DNA from: JBBRCE01 sp038205115
Lineage (GTDB): Bacteria; Planctomycetota; Planctomycetia; Pirellulales; JBBRCE01
DNA length: 64,000 nucleotides
Reading direction: 5' to 3'
Assembly (NCBI GenBank): GCA_038205115.1
Contig: JBBRCE010000006.1
Location: 1 to 64,000, forward strand
This document shows, piece after piece, positions 7,561-17,310 of this stretch. Under the pieces are notes generated by a model, which made no database searches, was not told the DNA's origin, and was given only the letters and a program-made list of their open reading frames with translations. The position numbers and the translations under genes were made by a program. Position 1 is the first letter of the stretch; every line of letters starts with the position of its first letter.

Positions 7561-10500
7561 CTAATGCGCTCCGTGATCCGGTAGCACGATCAATTCGCGA
7601 TTTTCTTCGTCGGACGGTCGACCGCGCTCGCGCCACTGTTTGAAGCGCTGGATCACATAGAAGAAAACGGGCGTCAGGAAGATGCCGAACAACGTCACGC
7701 CGAGCATGCCGCCAAACACCGCGGTACCCAGCGTGCGGCGCATTTCCGCGCCAGCACCTTCGGATAACACCAGAGGCACCACGCCCAGGATGAACGCAAA
7801 CGACGTCATCATGATCGGTCGCAAGCGTAGTTTGCAGGCGTCGAGCGTGGCCTGATAAGGCGAAACGCCGTTTTCGGTTTCGGACTTGGCGAATTCGACG
7901 ATCAAAATTGCGTTCTTGCATGCCAATCCCACGAGCACCACAAAACCGATCTGCGTGAAGATATTGATATCCATCTTGGCAAACACCACTCCAGCCACCG
8001 AGCACAATAAGCACATCGGCACTACCAAAATCACGGCCAGCGGTAGCGACCAACTCTCGTATTGAGCCGCGAGCACCAAAAACACCAGCACCACCGCCAG
8101 CAAAAATACAATCATGGCCGTGTTGCCGGTCTGTAATTGCAGTAGCGCCAATTCCGTCCACTCGGGCCGCATCGATCGATCGAGTTTGGACTTGGCAATC
8201 TCTTCAACGGACGTCAAGGCTTGCCCAGAACTAACTCCCGGTCCAGGGTTGCCATTGATCGTGGCGGAAGGGTACATGTTGTAGCGGACGATCATCACCG
8301 GACCTTCGACTTCGCGCGTTGTCATCAACGTGCTGAGCGGCACTTCGCCGCCGCTGCTGTTGCGGGTCTTGAACTGCTTGAAGTCTTCGACCTTTTCTCG
8401 GAATGTCGACGCCGCTTGCAAATTGACCTGCCAAGTCCGACCGAACTTATTGAAGTCGTTCACATACAGCGACGCCAGGTACACCTGAATTGTGTTGAAC
8501 AAATCGCCAATCGAAACGCCCATCAATTCCGCGCGGGTACGATCGATATCCATAAACAGCCAAGGCGTATTGGCGCGGAAGCTGGTAAACATGCCCTGCA
8601 GTTTGCCGGATTGTTCGCCGGCGGCCACAATTTCTTCAGCCTTGGCCTGCAATTCTTTGGAGTCGCCGTTGCCGCGATCCTGAATCACGATTTTAAATCC
8701 GCCGGCCGTGCCGAGACCTTCCACCGGTGGCGCGCCAAATACGTTGACCACGGCATCCTCGATCTCGCGTTGCGCTTGCTGACGCAGCGTTTCGCCGATC
8801 GCCTCGCCGCTCAGTTCGGGCGCGCGACGATCGTGAAAATCGTCCAGCATTACATACAGCGCTCCAAAATTGGGCGCATTGGCGTTGAGCAAAATCGACT
8901 GCCCGGCAATTCCCACCGTGTTGCGCACGCCGGGCGTCTTAAGCGCCATTTGCTCCAGCTTTTCCATCACGGCTTGAGTCCGCTTGACCGAAGACGAATC
9001 GGGCAATTGCACGTTGACCAGCAGGTAGCCTTTGTCTTGGTTGGGGATGAAGCCTGTGGGCGTGGTCGTGAATTCGCGGTATGTCAGCAGCAGCAAACCA
9101 CCGTACAGCAGCAGTACAATCAGGCTGACACGCAGCGAAACGGCCACGATGCGCGTATAAACATTCGTCGAAAAATCGAAGGCCAGGTTGAACAGATAAA
9201 ACAAAAATCCGAGCAGCCGATTGAGCGGCCAACTTGCCAGCAGTCCCAGCAGTGCGCCCAGCGCCACCGCAGCGCATCGCCAAATGATCAGCATTTGATG
9301 CGCGTTTTCCGAAAACGTGTGGCCGCTACGCAGCTCGATCCATGTCAGCGGCTTGAGCAAGAAATTCGGTAACGGACCTTCTGTCAGTGAGCGCCCCGTT
9401 GCATTTTCCAACCAGTGGAACACCAGCGGCGAAAATTCCCACGCCAGCCAACCGCCCAGGGCCACAAACGCCAGCACCGGGAGTGCCTGGTACTTGCCCT
9501 TCTCGCGCGGCCGCAGCAGCAAGGCAGCCAAGGCAGGGCTGAGAGTCAACGAATTGAATGTCGAAATCACCGTCGATACGGCAATTGTCAGCGCGAACTG
9601 CCGAAAGAATTGACCGGTGATGCCGGTAATGAATGCGCACGGCACGAATACCGCAGTCAACACCAGCCCCACAGCCACCACTGGGCCAGAGACCTGCTGC
9701 ATGGCTTTGATCGTGGCATCGCGCGGCGCCATGCCATGCTCAATATGATGCTCCACGGCTTCGACCACCACAATGGCGTCGTCCACCACAATGCCAATCG
9801 CCAGCACCAATCCGAACAGCGTCAGGTTGTTTAAACTGAAATGCAAACCGGCCATCACGGCAAACGTGCCGATAATCGCCACCGGTACGGCCACCAGCGG
9901 AATGATGGCCGATCGCCAGTTTTGCAAAAACACCAAGACCACCAGCGCCACCAGTATGATCGCATCGCGAAGAGTTTTGAAAACTTCATCAATGGATTCC
10001 GTGATGAACGGCGTGGTGTCGTAAACGATTTTGTAATCGATGCCCTGCGGAAAACGGGCTTTCAGGTCTTCCATCTTCTCGCGCACCTGTCGCGCGGTAT
10101 CCAAGGCGTTGGAACCCGGCAATTGGTACAAAGACAGCGCCACCGACGGCTTGCCGTCGAACGTACAGCTTTGATCGTAAACTTGTGCGCCGAGTTCAAT
10201 TTTTGCCACGTCGCGCAACCGCACCACGCGTCCCTGACCGTCGGTCTTGACCACGATGGCGCCGAATTGCTCTTCGTCCACCAACCGCCCCAGGGTGGTC
10301 ATGGTGTATTGAAACACCTGGCCGTGTTCAACCGGCGGCTGGCCAATTTGTCCGGCCGCCACTTGGGCGTTTTGCTGCGTGATAGCCGTGGTCACATCGG
10401 CCGCGGTAATATTCATTGCCGAGAGTTTTTGAGGATTAAGCCAGACACGCATGCTGTAGTCGCGCTGGCCCAAATACGTGATATCGCCCACTCCCGGCAG

Positions 10501-11007
10501 CCGGGCCAACTCGTCGCGTAACTGGATCGTGGCGTAATTGCTGAGATCGAGGCTTTCTCGAGATTTATCGGGCGAAAACAAATTAATGATCATCAGCACG
10601 CTGGGCGATTTCTTTTTGACCAGCACGCCCCGCCGCTGCACCAAACTGGGCAGCACCGGATTTGCCAGCGATACGCGATTCTGCACCAGCACCTGAGCGA
10701 TATTCAGATCGGTGCCAAGCCTGAAAGTCACTGTCAGCGTGTAGGCGCCATCGTTAGTACACTGCGAAGACATATACAGCATGTTTTCGACGCCATTCAC
10801 CTGCTGCTCGATCGGCGCGGCCACTGAATCGGCCACCACTTGCGCGTTGGCTCCCGGGTAAATGGCCGACACTTCAACCGTCGGCGGAGTGATTTCCGGA
10901 TACTGCGCAATCGGCAGCGCAAATAGCGCAATGCCGCCGGCCAGCGTGACGATGATCGACAGCACCGCAGCAAAGATCGGTCGATCGATGAAGAATCCGG
11001 AAAACAT
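7561..11007 (-). CDS. RND multidrug efflux permease (HAE1/AcrB type), distal pump
   Basis: 1148-residue inner-membrane proton-driven efflux pump of the hydrophobe/amphiphile RND family. It starts with the family pattern FFIDRPIFAAVLSIIVTLAG. It carries the TM4 proton-relay aspartates in GIVVDDAIVVVEAVE, porter-domain segments such as GAQVYDQSCTFDGKPSVALS, and the C-terminal LAAQYESWSLPLAVILVVPM and GLACKNAILIVEFAK motifs. It is about 100 residues longer than AcrB: residues about 500-605, between TM6 and TM7, contain two extra hydrophobic segments. It is the last gene of the tetR-adaptor-pump-pump operon, 76 bp after the paralogous pump. Substrates cannot be read from sequence. No TolC-type outer-membrane factor is in the window. 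Confidence 0.93.
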   Translation of the reverse strand: MFSGFFIDRPIFAAVLSIIVTLAGGIALFALPIAQYPEITPPTVEVSAIYPGANAQVVADSVAAPIEQQVNGVENMLYMSSQCTNDGAYTLTVTFRLGTDLNIAQVLVQNRVSLANPVLPSLVQRRGVLVKKKSPSVLMIINLFSPDKSRESLDLSNYATIQLRDELARLPGVGDITYLGQRDYSMRVWLNPQKLSAMNITAADVTTAITQQNAQVAAGQIGQPPVEHGQVFQYTMTTLGRLVDEEQFGAIVVKTDGQGRVVRLRDVAKIELGAQVYDQSCTFDGKPSVALSLYQLPGSNALDTARQVREKMEDLKARFPQGIDYKIVYDTTPFITESIDEVFKTLRDAIILVALVVLVFLQNWRSAIIPLVAVPVAIIGTFAVMAGLHFSLNNLTLFGLVLAIGIVVDDAIVVVEAVEHHIEHGMAPRDATIKAMQQVSGPVVAVGLVLTAVFVPCAFITGITGQFFRQFALTIAVSTVISTFNSLTLSPALAALLLRPREKGKYQALPVLAFVALGGWLAWEFSPLVFHWLENATGRSLTEGPLPNFLLKPLTWIELRSGHTFSENAHQMLIIWRCAAVALGALLGLLASWPLNRLLGFLFYLFNLAFDFSTNVYTRIVAVSLRVSLIVLLLYGGLLLLTYREFTTTPTGFIPNQDKGYLLVNVQLPDSSSVKRTQAVMEKLEQMALKTPGVRNTVGIAGQSILLNANAPNFGALYVMLDDFHDRRAPELSGEAIGETLRQQAQREIEDAVVNVFGAPPVEGLGTAGGFKIVIQDRGNGDSKELQAKAEEIVAAGEQSGKLQGMFTSFRANTPWLFMDIDRTRAELMGVSIGDLFNTIQVYLASLYVNDFNKFGRTWQVNLQAASTFREKVEDFKQFKTRNSSGGEVPLSTLMTTREVEGPVMIVRYNMYPSATINGNPGPGVSSGQALTSVEEIAKSKLDRSMRPEWTELALLQLQTGNTAMIVFLLAVVLVFLVLAAQYESWSLPLAVILVVPMCLLCSVAGVVFAKMDINIFTQIGFVVLVGLACKNAILIVEFAKSETENGVSPYQATLDACKLRLRPIMMTSFAFILGVVPLVLSEGAGAEMRRTLGTAVFGGMLGVTLFGIFLTPVFFYVIQRFKQWRERGRPSDEENRELIVLPDHGAH

Positions 11008-11083
11008 GATACTTCAGTCTTGTACTTGGTGAATTTCGCTGCCCGAACCGCGCACCTGTAGCCTTGCCGAAGCCGCGCGACGT

Positions 11084-14000
11084 TTACTCGTGTTGCTGCC
11101 CATTGCCATTGCGATGTTGCGCCGCGTCTGACTTGGCCGCATCGGCCGCCAATTGTTCTTTGAGGATTTCGTCCAGCATGGCGGCGTAGTCGGTCGCATG
11201 CACATCGACTGGCACGTTCGAGTGATCCACAACCACCATGTTCAGCGCCGGCTTGGTTTCCGGCACCGACAACCCCCGAACCTGATGCTCGGACGACTGC
11301 CCGGTAGGCAGCGCTTGCTTGATGGCCGCGATTGGCTGTTCACGCGGCTCGGCAGTGCGCGGCGCGCCATTTTTTGGCGGCTCGGATTGTGCATGACCAT
11401 TGCTTGACTGCGGAGCCGGCAATTTGGCGGTGACGGTTTGGGGCAACGCTTTCGGCGGGACCGGAGTCTTCGCGGCAACAGCGCGTGCGGTCGTCGTCGT
11501 GCTTGCCGTCCGTTGTTGCCACAACCGGCCAATTCCCTGCGTTGCGTAGCGCAGCGAAATCACGCCAAGAATGGAATCACTGACACGGCGTAGACGCGAC
11601 GAAGAAAACAGGTGCACGCCGCTAAGCCAATCGATGACGCTGAAAAAAACCGGCGTTAGGAAAATCCCAAACACGGTCACGCCGAGCATCCCACTAAACA
11701 CGGCGATGCCCAAGGCGCGGCGCATCTCCGCGCCCGCACCAACCGAAATTACCAGCGGCACCACGCCCAAGATAAACGCAAACGACGTCATCAAAATCGG
11801 ACGCAGCCGCAGCCGGCATGCTTCCAATGTGGCTTCGCGGCGACTCATGCCTGAATCGCGCTTATGTTTGGCGAATTCGACGATCAACACCGCGTTTTTG
11901 CAAGCCAGCCCAACCAGCACGACGAACCCGATTTGCGTGAAGATGTTGATATCGCTTTTGACGATCGCCACGCCTACGATGGCGCTCAAGATGCACATCG
12001 GCACCACGAGAATGACAGCCAGCGGCAGCGACCAACTTTCATACTGCGCGGCCAGCACCAAGAAAACCAAAAGAACGGCGGCCGCAAAGATGATCATGCC
12101 GGTGTTCTCGGCCATCAACTGCAGGTAACTGATTTCGGTCCATTCGACGGCCATTGAGTTCGGCAATTCGCGTTTGGCCAGTTTCTGCATCGCCTCAATG
12201 GCCTGCCCAGAACTCACGCCTTCTGGCGAGTCGCCCATGAGTGACGCCGCGGGGTACATATTGTAGCGAGTGACGACGAGCGGTCCGTCGATCGTTTCCA
12301 CATTGGCCAGCGACGCCAGCGGCGCCATGTTGCCCTGCGAATTGCGAACTTTCAGCTGTTTGGCGGCGTCCACGTCGTCGCGAAATTCCGATTCGGCTTG
12401 CACGACCACCTGCCAAGTCCGACCGAAGCGATTGAAATCGTTGACGTACAGCGAGCCCAAGTACGTTTGCATCGTGCCGTAAACGTCACCCAGATTGATG
12501 CCCATCGCATGCACGCGATCGCGATCGACATCAACGCGAATCTGCGGATATTTGACGGTAAAAATCGACTTCACGCCAGTGAGTTTGGATTCACTCTTGG
12601 CGGCGGCGGCCAGCGCCTGCGTTTTTTCAGCCAGCTCTTTGATTCCCATGTCGCCGCGGTCTTCAACCATCACTTTAAACCCGCTGGCATTTCCCAGGCC
12701 CATCAGCGGTGGCGGACCCAAGACCAGCGTGAATGCCTCGGGAACTTCCTGGCCAATTCGCTGTTCAAGGCGTTGCTTAATCTTCATGTAGCCTTGGCTG
12801 GCTTCGCGGCGCTGGTCGAAATCTTTGAGAATGATGAAGAACGTTCCGGCATTCGGCGACGTTACGCCCAGGATGAACGATTGGCCAGACAGCGTAATCG
12901 AATGCGCCACGCCTGGGTCTTCGTGAATGATGCGGTCGACCTTCCGGACGATTTCGCTGGTCCGCTCCACGGACGAGGCGTCGGGCAACTGTAAATGCAC
13001 GAACAACAATCCCTTGTCCTGAGCCGGCAAGTATCCGCTGGGCAGCTTGTTCATGCCCCAGTAGGTCAGAAACAGCAGCCCGCCGTAGAGCACCAGCACG
13101 ATGACGCTGCCGCGCAGCATCATGCCAATCACGCGAATATACCCGTTGGTTGCATGCCTGAAGCTCCAGTTGAAGAGCCGGAAGAACCAACCGAACAGAA
13201 AGTCCAGCAGCCGCGCAAAATAGTCTTTCTTGGCGTTGGTCGGCTTGAGCAGAATGGCCGCTAGCGCCGGGCTGAGCGTCAGCGAATTGAATGCCGAGAT
13301 GATCGTCGAAACCGAGACAGTTACCGCAAACTGCTTGAAGAACGAACCCGTCACGCCGGTAATGAAAGTGCAAGGCATGAACACCGCGGTCAACACCAGC
13401 GCCACGGCAATCACCGGTCCCGAAACTTCCTTCATCGCTTGTATTGTCGCTTCACGCGGCCGCATACCCTGCTCGATGTGATGCTCGACCGCCTCGGCCA
13501 CCACGATGGCATCGTCCACCACAATACCAATCGCCAACACCAGCCCAAACAACGTAAGGTTATTCAAACTAAAACCGATGCAGATCATCACGCCAAACGT
13601 GCCAATAATTGCCACCGGCACTGCCACCAGTGGAATCAACGCCGATCGCCAGCTTTGCAAAAACACCATCACCACCAGCGCCACCAGGGCAACCGCGGCA
13701 AACAGCGTGCGAATCACCTCGTGGATCGATTCGCGGATAAACGGCGTGGTATCGAAGCGCACATCGTAGCGCAGGTCGTCCGGAAAATCCTTGGCCAAAT
13801 CCTCGAGCTTTGCCCGTACGCGGTCGGCTGTGTCCAGAGCGTTTGCATCCGGCAGTTGAAACACAGCCACATTCGCGCAGGGCGTTCCGTCCAACTTATT
13901 GGCCACGTCTTGGTTCTTCGCGCCCAGCACGACATGACCAATATCCTTGATCCGCACCACTCGTCCGTCGGTCGTGTGCTTGATGACAATTTCTTCGAAC

Positions 14001-14740
14001 TGCTCCGGCTCGGTGAGCCGGCCGAGCGCGGAAAGCGTAATTTGCCGCTGCTGACCATCGCCAATCGGTTCCTGACCGATCTGGCCCGCCGCCACCTGAA
14101 TGTTCTGGCTGCGAATCGCCTTGACCACATCCTGGGCGTTCATGCTCATGGCGGCCAATTTTTGCGGATCGACCCACACGCGCATGCTGTAATCCTGCGC
14201 GCCAAAGGCAATCACATCGCCGACGCCGTCAATTCGCGCCAACTCGTCTTTGATGTGCAGCCCCACATAATTGCTGATATAAAGCTGGTCGTAGCGATGG
14301 TTGGGCGAGGTCAAGCTGGCCACCAGCAGAATGTCTGGCGAGCGTTTCCGCGTGGTCACGCCCGTCTGCTTGACCACGTCGGGCAGCGACGGCAGAGCCA
14401 AATTCACCTTGTTCTGCACCAACACCTGGGCGAAGTTCATGTTGACGCCGGGCTTGAACGTCACCGAGAGCGAGTACGCGCCATCGTTGGTGCAACTGCT
14501 CGACATATAGAGCATTTCTTCCACGCCGTTGACGAACTGCTCAATGGGCGCGGCCACCGACTCCGCCACCACTTGCGCGCTCGCGCCGGGATAAGTACAA
14601 CTGACTTGAATGGTCGGCGGCACAATGGGCGGATACTGCGCGATCGGCAGCGCAAACATGGCCACCGCACCGGCCAACGTAATGACGATGGACAGCACCG
14701 CGGCAAAGATCGGGCGGTCGATAAAAAATCGCGAGATCAC
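11084..14740 (-). CDS. RND multidrug efflux permease with long C-terminal tail, proximal pump
   Basis: 1218-residue HAE1-type RND permease, clearly paralogous to the downstream pump (RFFIDRPIFAAVLSIVITLA at the start, GIVVDDAIVVAEAVEHHIEQ in TM4, LACKNAVLIVEFAK in TM11). The core ends near residue 1050. The last 150-170 residues are a hydrophilic Ala/Pro/Thr-rich, probably disordered cytoplasmic tail (TASTTTTARAVAAKTPVPPK and onward), which AcrB lacks. It starts 35 bp after the adaptor stop, so the pair should be co-translated. Both RND genes probably share the single adaptor and could form homotrimers or, less likely, an MdtBC-like heterotrimer. Confidence 0.93.
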   Translation of the reverse strand: MISRFFIDRPIFAAVLSIVITLAGAVAMFALPIAQYPPIVPPTIQVSCTYPGASAQVVAESVAAPIEQFVNGVEEMLYMSSSCTNDGAYSLSVTFKPGVNMNFAQVLVQNKVNLALPSLPDVVKQTGVTTRKRSPDILLVASLTSPNHRYDQLYISNYVGLHIKDELARIDGVGDVIAFGAQDYSMRVWVDPQKLAAMSMNAQDVVKAIRSQNIQVAAGQIGQEPIGDGQQRQITLSALGRLTEPEQFEEIVIKHTTDGRVVRIKDIGHVVLGAKNQDVANKLDGTPCANVAVFQLPDANALDTADRVRAKLEDLAKDFPDDLRYDVRFDTTPFIRESIHEVIRTLFAAVALVALVVMVFLQSWRSALIPLVAVPVAIIGTFGVMICIGFSLNNLTLFGLVLAIGIVVDDAIVVAEAVEHHIEQGMRPREATIQAMKEVSGPVIAVALVLTAVFMPCTFITGVTGSFFKQFAVTVSVSTIISAFNSLTLSPALAAILLKPTNAKKDYFARLLDFLFGWFFRLFNWSFRHATNGYIRVIGMMLRGSVIVLVLYGGLLFLTYWGMNKLPSGYLPAQDKGLLFVHLQLPDASSVERTSEIVRKVDRIIHEDPGVAHSITLSGQSFILGVTSPNAGTFFIILKDFDQRREASQGYMKIKQRLEQRIGQEVPEAFTLVLGPPPLMGLGNASGFKVMVEDRGDMGIKELAEKTQALAAAAKSESKLTGVKSIFTVKYPQIRVDVDRDRVHAMGINLGDVYGTMQTYLGSLYVNDFNRFGRTWQVVVQAESEFRDDVDAAKQLKVRNSQGNMAPLASLANVETIDGPLVVTRYNMYPAASLMGDSPEGVSSGQAIEAMQKLAKRELPNSMAVEWTEISYLQLMAENTGMIIFAAAVLLVFLVLAAQYESWSLPLAVILVVPMCILSAIVGVAIVKSDINIFTQIGFVVLVGLACKNAVLIVEFAKHKRDSGMSRREATLEACRLRLRPILMTSFAFILGVVPLVISVGAGAEMRRALGIAVFSGMLGVTVFGIFLTPVFFSVIDWLSGVHLFSSSRLRRVSDSILGVISLRYATQGIGRLWQQRTASTTTTARAVAAKTPVPPKALPQTVTAKLPAPQSSNGHAQSEPPKNGAPRTAEPREQPIAAIKQALPTGQSSEHQVRGLSVPETKPALNMVVVDHSNVPVDVHATDYAAMLDEILKEQLAADAAKSDAAQHRNGNGQQHE

Positions 14741-14774
14741 AACTTCAACTCAAGGGGACGACAAACGAAGACCA

Positions 14775-16100
14775 TCAATTCTTGGGGCGGCTCGGCATTT
14801 CGGACGGCTTGTCCGCAGGGCTGGCTGGTTCGGTTTTGAGGAAGTACTTTGCGGCAGCTTTCTCGCTGGGCGATTCGGCAATTGGCGTCGTTGACGAAGA
14901 CACGCCCGCCAGCGGCTTTCCGTTTGTTGCGGCCGGCTTCGGGTTGACGTCGCTGCCGGATTTCACCCGTTGCAATCCGTCGGTGATAAACATTTCGTCC
15001 GCATTCAATCCTTTGTCGATCACCCTCTTGCCGCTATCCACGGCAATGCCGACTTCAACCTGCCGATAAATGGCTTTGTTGTTTTGATCCACGACAAAGA
15101 CGAATTTGCGATTCTGATCGGAGCCGAGCGCTTTTTCGGGAATAACCACGCTCGGGTGTGGCTCGCCAAGCGGCACGCGTACGCGCACGTACATGCCGGG
15201 CGAAAGAATTCCAGTCGGGTTCGGAAACGTAGCCCGATAGCGTACCGTGCCGGTTTGCGGATCGACGGCGTTATCGATGAAGTTGATATCGCCCATTCGC
15301 TTGCCCGTGAATGTCTTCTCGTCGCTGACGGCCAACTGCACGCCGGAAATTTTCCCATCGGCCGGCAATTTGCCTTCTTCGGCCAGGCGCCGCATTTTGA
15401 TCAACGTCTGCTCTTCGATATCGAATTCCGCATAAATGGGATCTTGCGAGACGATGGTGGTCAGTACCGTTTCGTCCGCCTTGACGAGATTGCCTTCGTC
15501 GACGCGGCGATTGCTCGCGCGGCCGCTGATCGGCGCGCCGACCTCGGTATAGCCGAGCATTTCACTGGCTGCGTCGCGATTGGCTTTGAGGGATTGAATC
15601 GCCGCCAGACCTTCCAAGTAATCGAATTTCCGCTGGTCGAACGTTTCTTGGCTGATGGTTTTGCTGTCGATTAGCGACTGAACACGATCGAGTTCGAATT
15701 TTAGCCGCTCGCCGCGTCGCTGGGCCTGCATCAGGAGTGCTTCCTTGCTATCTAAATCGGCTCTGTAGGTGCGCGGATCGATTTCGAACAGCACTTGATC
15801 CTTTTTTACAAGCGCGCCATCGGCAAACGAAATCTTTTTCAAAAAGCCAGTCACGTGCGCCTGCACCGTCACCGATTCTTTGGCTTTTAAGCGACCTTGG
15901 TAGTCGGCAAAATCGTTCAACTGCATGATCTCCGGCTTGGCGACAAAAACCTCGGCCGGCGGCATCTTCGGTGGGCCATTTGCGGCCGGCGTCGTTTGCG
16001 ATTGGGCTTTCTCGCAACCAGCCACCACGGTCAACAGCAAAACCGCCACAAGCATCAAGCCAGACGTTTTCATCACACGCACGATCATCAAAGTGGACAT
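14775..16100 (-). CDS. RND efflux periplasmic adaptor (membrane fusion protein), lipoprotein
   Basis: 441-residue HlyD/AcrA-family adaptor. Its N-terminus carries a lipobox: MKTSGLMLVAVLLLTVVAGC, with the lipidated Cys after VVAG. A first lipoyl-like half (GRLKAKESVTVQAHVTGFLK) is followed by a coiled-coil hairpin, a second lipoyl half (GAPISGRASNRRVDEGNLVK) and a beta-barrel (RYRATFPNPTGILSPGMYVR). It would bridge the RND pumps to an outer-membrane channel. The ATG at 16100 has GGAAG seven bases upstream; the ATG at 16073 starts directly at the signal peptide and is equally reasonable. It begins 19 bp after the tetR stop and belongs to the same operon. Confidence 0.92.
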   Translation of the reverse strand: MSTLMIVRVMKTSGLMLVAVLLLTVVAGCEKAQSQTTPAANGPPKMPPAEVFVAKPEIMQLNDFADYQGRLKAKESVTVQAHVTGFLKKISFADGALVKKDQVLFEIDPRTYRADLDSKEALLMQAQRRGERLKFELDRVQSLIDSKTISQETFDQRKFDYLEGLAAIQSLKANRDAASEMLGYTEVGAPISGRASNRRVDEGNLVKADETVLTTIVSQDPIYAEFDIEEQTLIKMRRLAEEGKLPADGKISGVQLAVSDEKTFTGKRMGDINFIDNAVDPQTGTVRYRATFPNPTGILSPGMYVRVRVPLGEPHPSVVIPEKALGSDQNRKFVFVVDQNNKAIYRQVEVGIAVDSGKRVIDKGLNADEMFITDGLQRVKSGSDVNPKPAATNGKPLAGVSSSTTPIAESPSEKAAAKYFLKTEPASPADKPSEMPSRPKN

Positions 16101-16119
16101 ACACTTCCGATTGGCAAAT

Positions 16120-16893
16120 TCAGCCGCCACGATACTGTTGAATCGAAACCCTCGAACATTCCGTGGCAGTCGTCGAGATCGGAGCAGATCCCGCTGCGAT
16201 CGCGCAAGTGCGCGTCGCTGCTGCAATTTCGGACGTCTTCCGGCCGCAATAGGCATCACGCTCAGAGTCGCTTAACACGCCAAAAAATAAGATGTCGACC
16301 AGATCTTTGGCCTGTTCTTCCAGCGGCTTGTGTTGCCCTGTGAAGTAGTTGGTAAACATCGTGCCGTAGACCAGATCGCTGACCACATCCATGATCCGCG
16401 GCACCGGCACGTCGCGAATGCGTCCGGCGGCAATCAGATCGGCATACATGTCGCGCCATTGGCCGCGATGGTTCTCGCGATGGGCAAAATAGGTTTGCTG
16501 CTTGGCGTCACGGAACTGCGCTCGCTCTTGAATCAACAATTCCGCGTAATGCGGAAACTTGCGAAAAAACGCCAAATAGGCGTGAATCGCTCTTTCGATT
16601 TTCAGCAGTCCGTCATCCGTGCCAACCATGCTGCAATCGACTTCCTGCCGCAAGCGGTCCATGCCTCGCGAGACCGACTTCAGAAACAGCTCTTCCTTAC
16701 TGGGGAAATACCTGTAAATCGTGCCCTTGCCGACCTGCACCGCATCGGCGATGAACTGCATTTCCGTATTTTGATAACCGTGCGTGGCGAAGACCGTGGC
16801 AGCGCAATCTAAAATATCGTCCGCGCGGCTCGCGCGACGGTTTTCGTCGCAAGGCCGACCAGGCTTGGCAGCGGGCGTGGGCTTGGAACTCAT
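16120..16893 (-). CDS. TetR/AcrR family repressor of the efflux operon
   Basis: 257-residue TetR-family regulator. The N-terminal helix-turn-helix spans about residues 24-70 (ILDCAATVFATHGYQNTEMQ, then QVGKGTIYRYFPSKEELFLK). The C-terminal half is the ligand-binding and dimerisation domain (HAYLAFFRKFPHYAELLIQE). The last 40 residues (CGRKTSEIAAATRTCAIAAG and onward) look non-conserved. It is the first gene of the efflux operon. A perfect palindrome lies 32 bp upstream of its ATG over the predicted transcription start, which predicts autorepression of the whole operon with release by a pump substrate. That regulatory model is inference from layout. Confidence 0.9.
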   Translation of the reverse strand: MSSKPTPAAKPGRPCDENRRASRADDILDCAATVFATHGYQNTEMQFIADAVQVGKGTIYRYFPSKEELFLKSVSRGMDRLRQEVDCSMVGTDDGLLKIERAIHAYLAFFRKFPHYAELLIQERAQFRDAKQQTYFAHRENHRGQWRDMYADLIAAGRIRDVPVPRIMDVVSDLVYGTMFTNYFTGQHKPLEEQAKDLVDILFFGVLSDSERDAYCGRKTSEIAAATRTCAIAAGSAPISTTATECSRVSIQQYRGG

Positions 16894-16925
16894 CGTATTC
16901 GTGCCGGAAAGGGCAAACGGAATTA

Positions 16926-16947
16926 GCGGACTGACCGGTCAGTCCGC
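16926..16947. promoter_or_regulatory. TetR-type operator, perfect 22-bp palindrome
   Basis: The left arm GCGGACTGACC (16926-16936) is followed without a gap by its exact reverse complement GGTCAGTCCGC (16937-16947). The core TGACCGGTCA is typical of TetR/AcrR-family operators. It sits just downstream of the predicted -10 box and covers the expected transcription start of the minus-strand tetR-adaptor-RND operon, so bound repressor would block initiation. Confidence 0.85.
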
Positions 16948-16953
16948 AGTTAA

Positions 16954-16982
16954 AGATTACGCTCGCATTGATCTGCTGTCAA
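16954..16982 (-). promoter_or_regulatory. Sigma-70-type promoter of the efflux operon
   Basis: On the minus strand the -35 box reads TTGACA (16977-16982). A 17-nt spacer follows, then the -10 box TAATCT (16954-16959). The -35 is a perfect consensus match, and the spacing is ideal. Transcription would start near 16947, inside the 22-bp palindrome. The 5' leader before the tetR ATG would be about 54 nt. Confidence 0.75.
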
Positions 16983-17057
16983 TTCCGGTTGCCTGCGTTT
17001 AACCGCAGTCGCCGGCTGCTGCGGCAAATGCGCCGGCGCGATCGTCAATTGCTGATA

Positions 17058-17086
17058 TTCACAACCATGTTGCCAACGCCTATACT
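17058..17086 (+). promoter_or_regulatory. Possible promoter for the desaturase gene
   Basis: TTCACA (17058-17063) is followed by 17 nt and TATACT (17081-17086) on the + strand, upstream of the desaturase frame. The -10 is good and the -35 is moderate. It is divergent from the efflux-operon promoter about 80 bp away. AAGGAG at 17123-17128 lies too close (2 nt) to the GTG at 17131 to be a standard ribosome binding site. Confidence 0.35.
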
Positions 17087-17310
17087 GACGCTGACTTAGG
17101 TGCCGCTTCGGCCTGCAAGCGTAAGGAGCAGTGTGGCAAGCCGTTTTTTTGGCAGTTTTTCGCTTGAACCACGACGACCTTCCGCGATCGCCTTGCTCCA
17201 GGTTCGACCGGTACTTGGCTGCTGGCGAAGGTACATTTACGAAGCCTAGGTCAGCTGCGACACTGCTGCAACGCGACGTGATCGGTCACTCTTCAGAAAA
17301 GGTTCATCGT

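Noticed and set aside
8221..10521. Long + strand frames (383 and 226 codons) opposite the distal RND gene
   Set aside because: Rich in Arg, His and Gln as expected for reverse-strand shadows; the RND reading is unambiguous.
13439..14839. 466-codon + strand frame opposite the proximal RND gene
   Set aside because: Antisense shadow of a highly conserved RND coding region.
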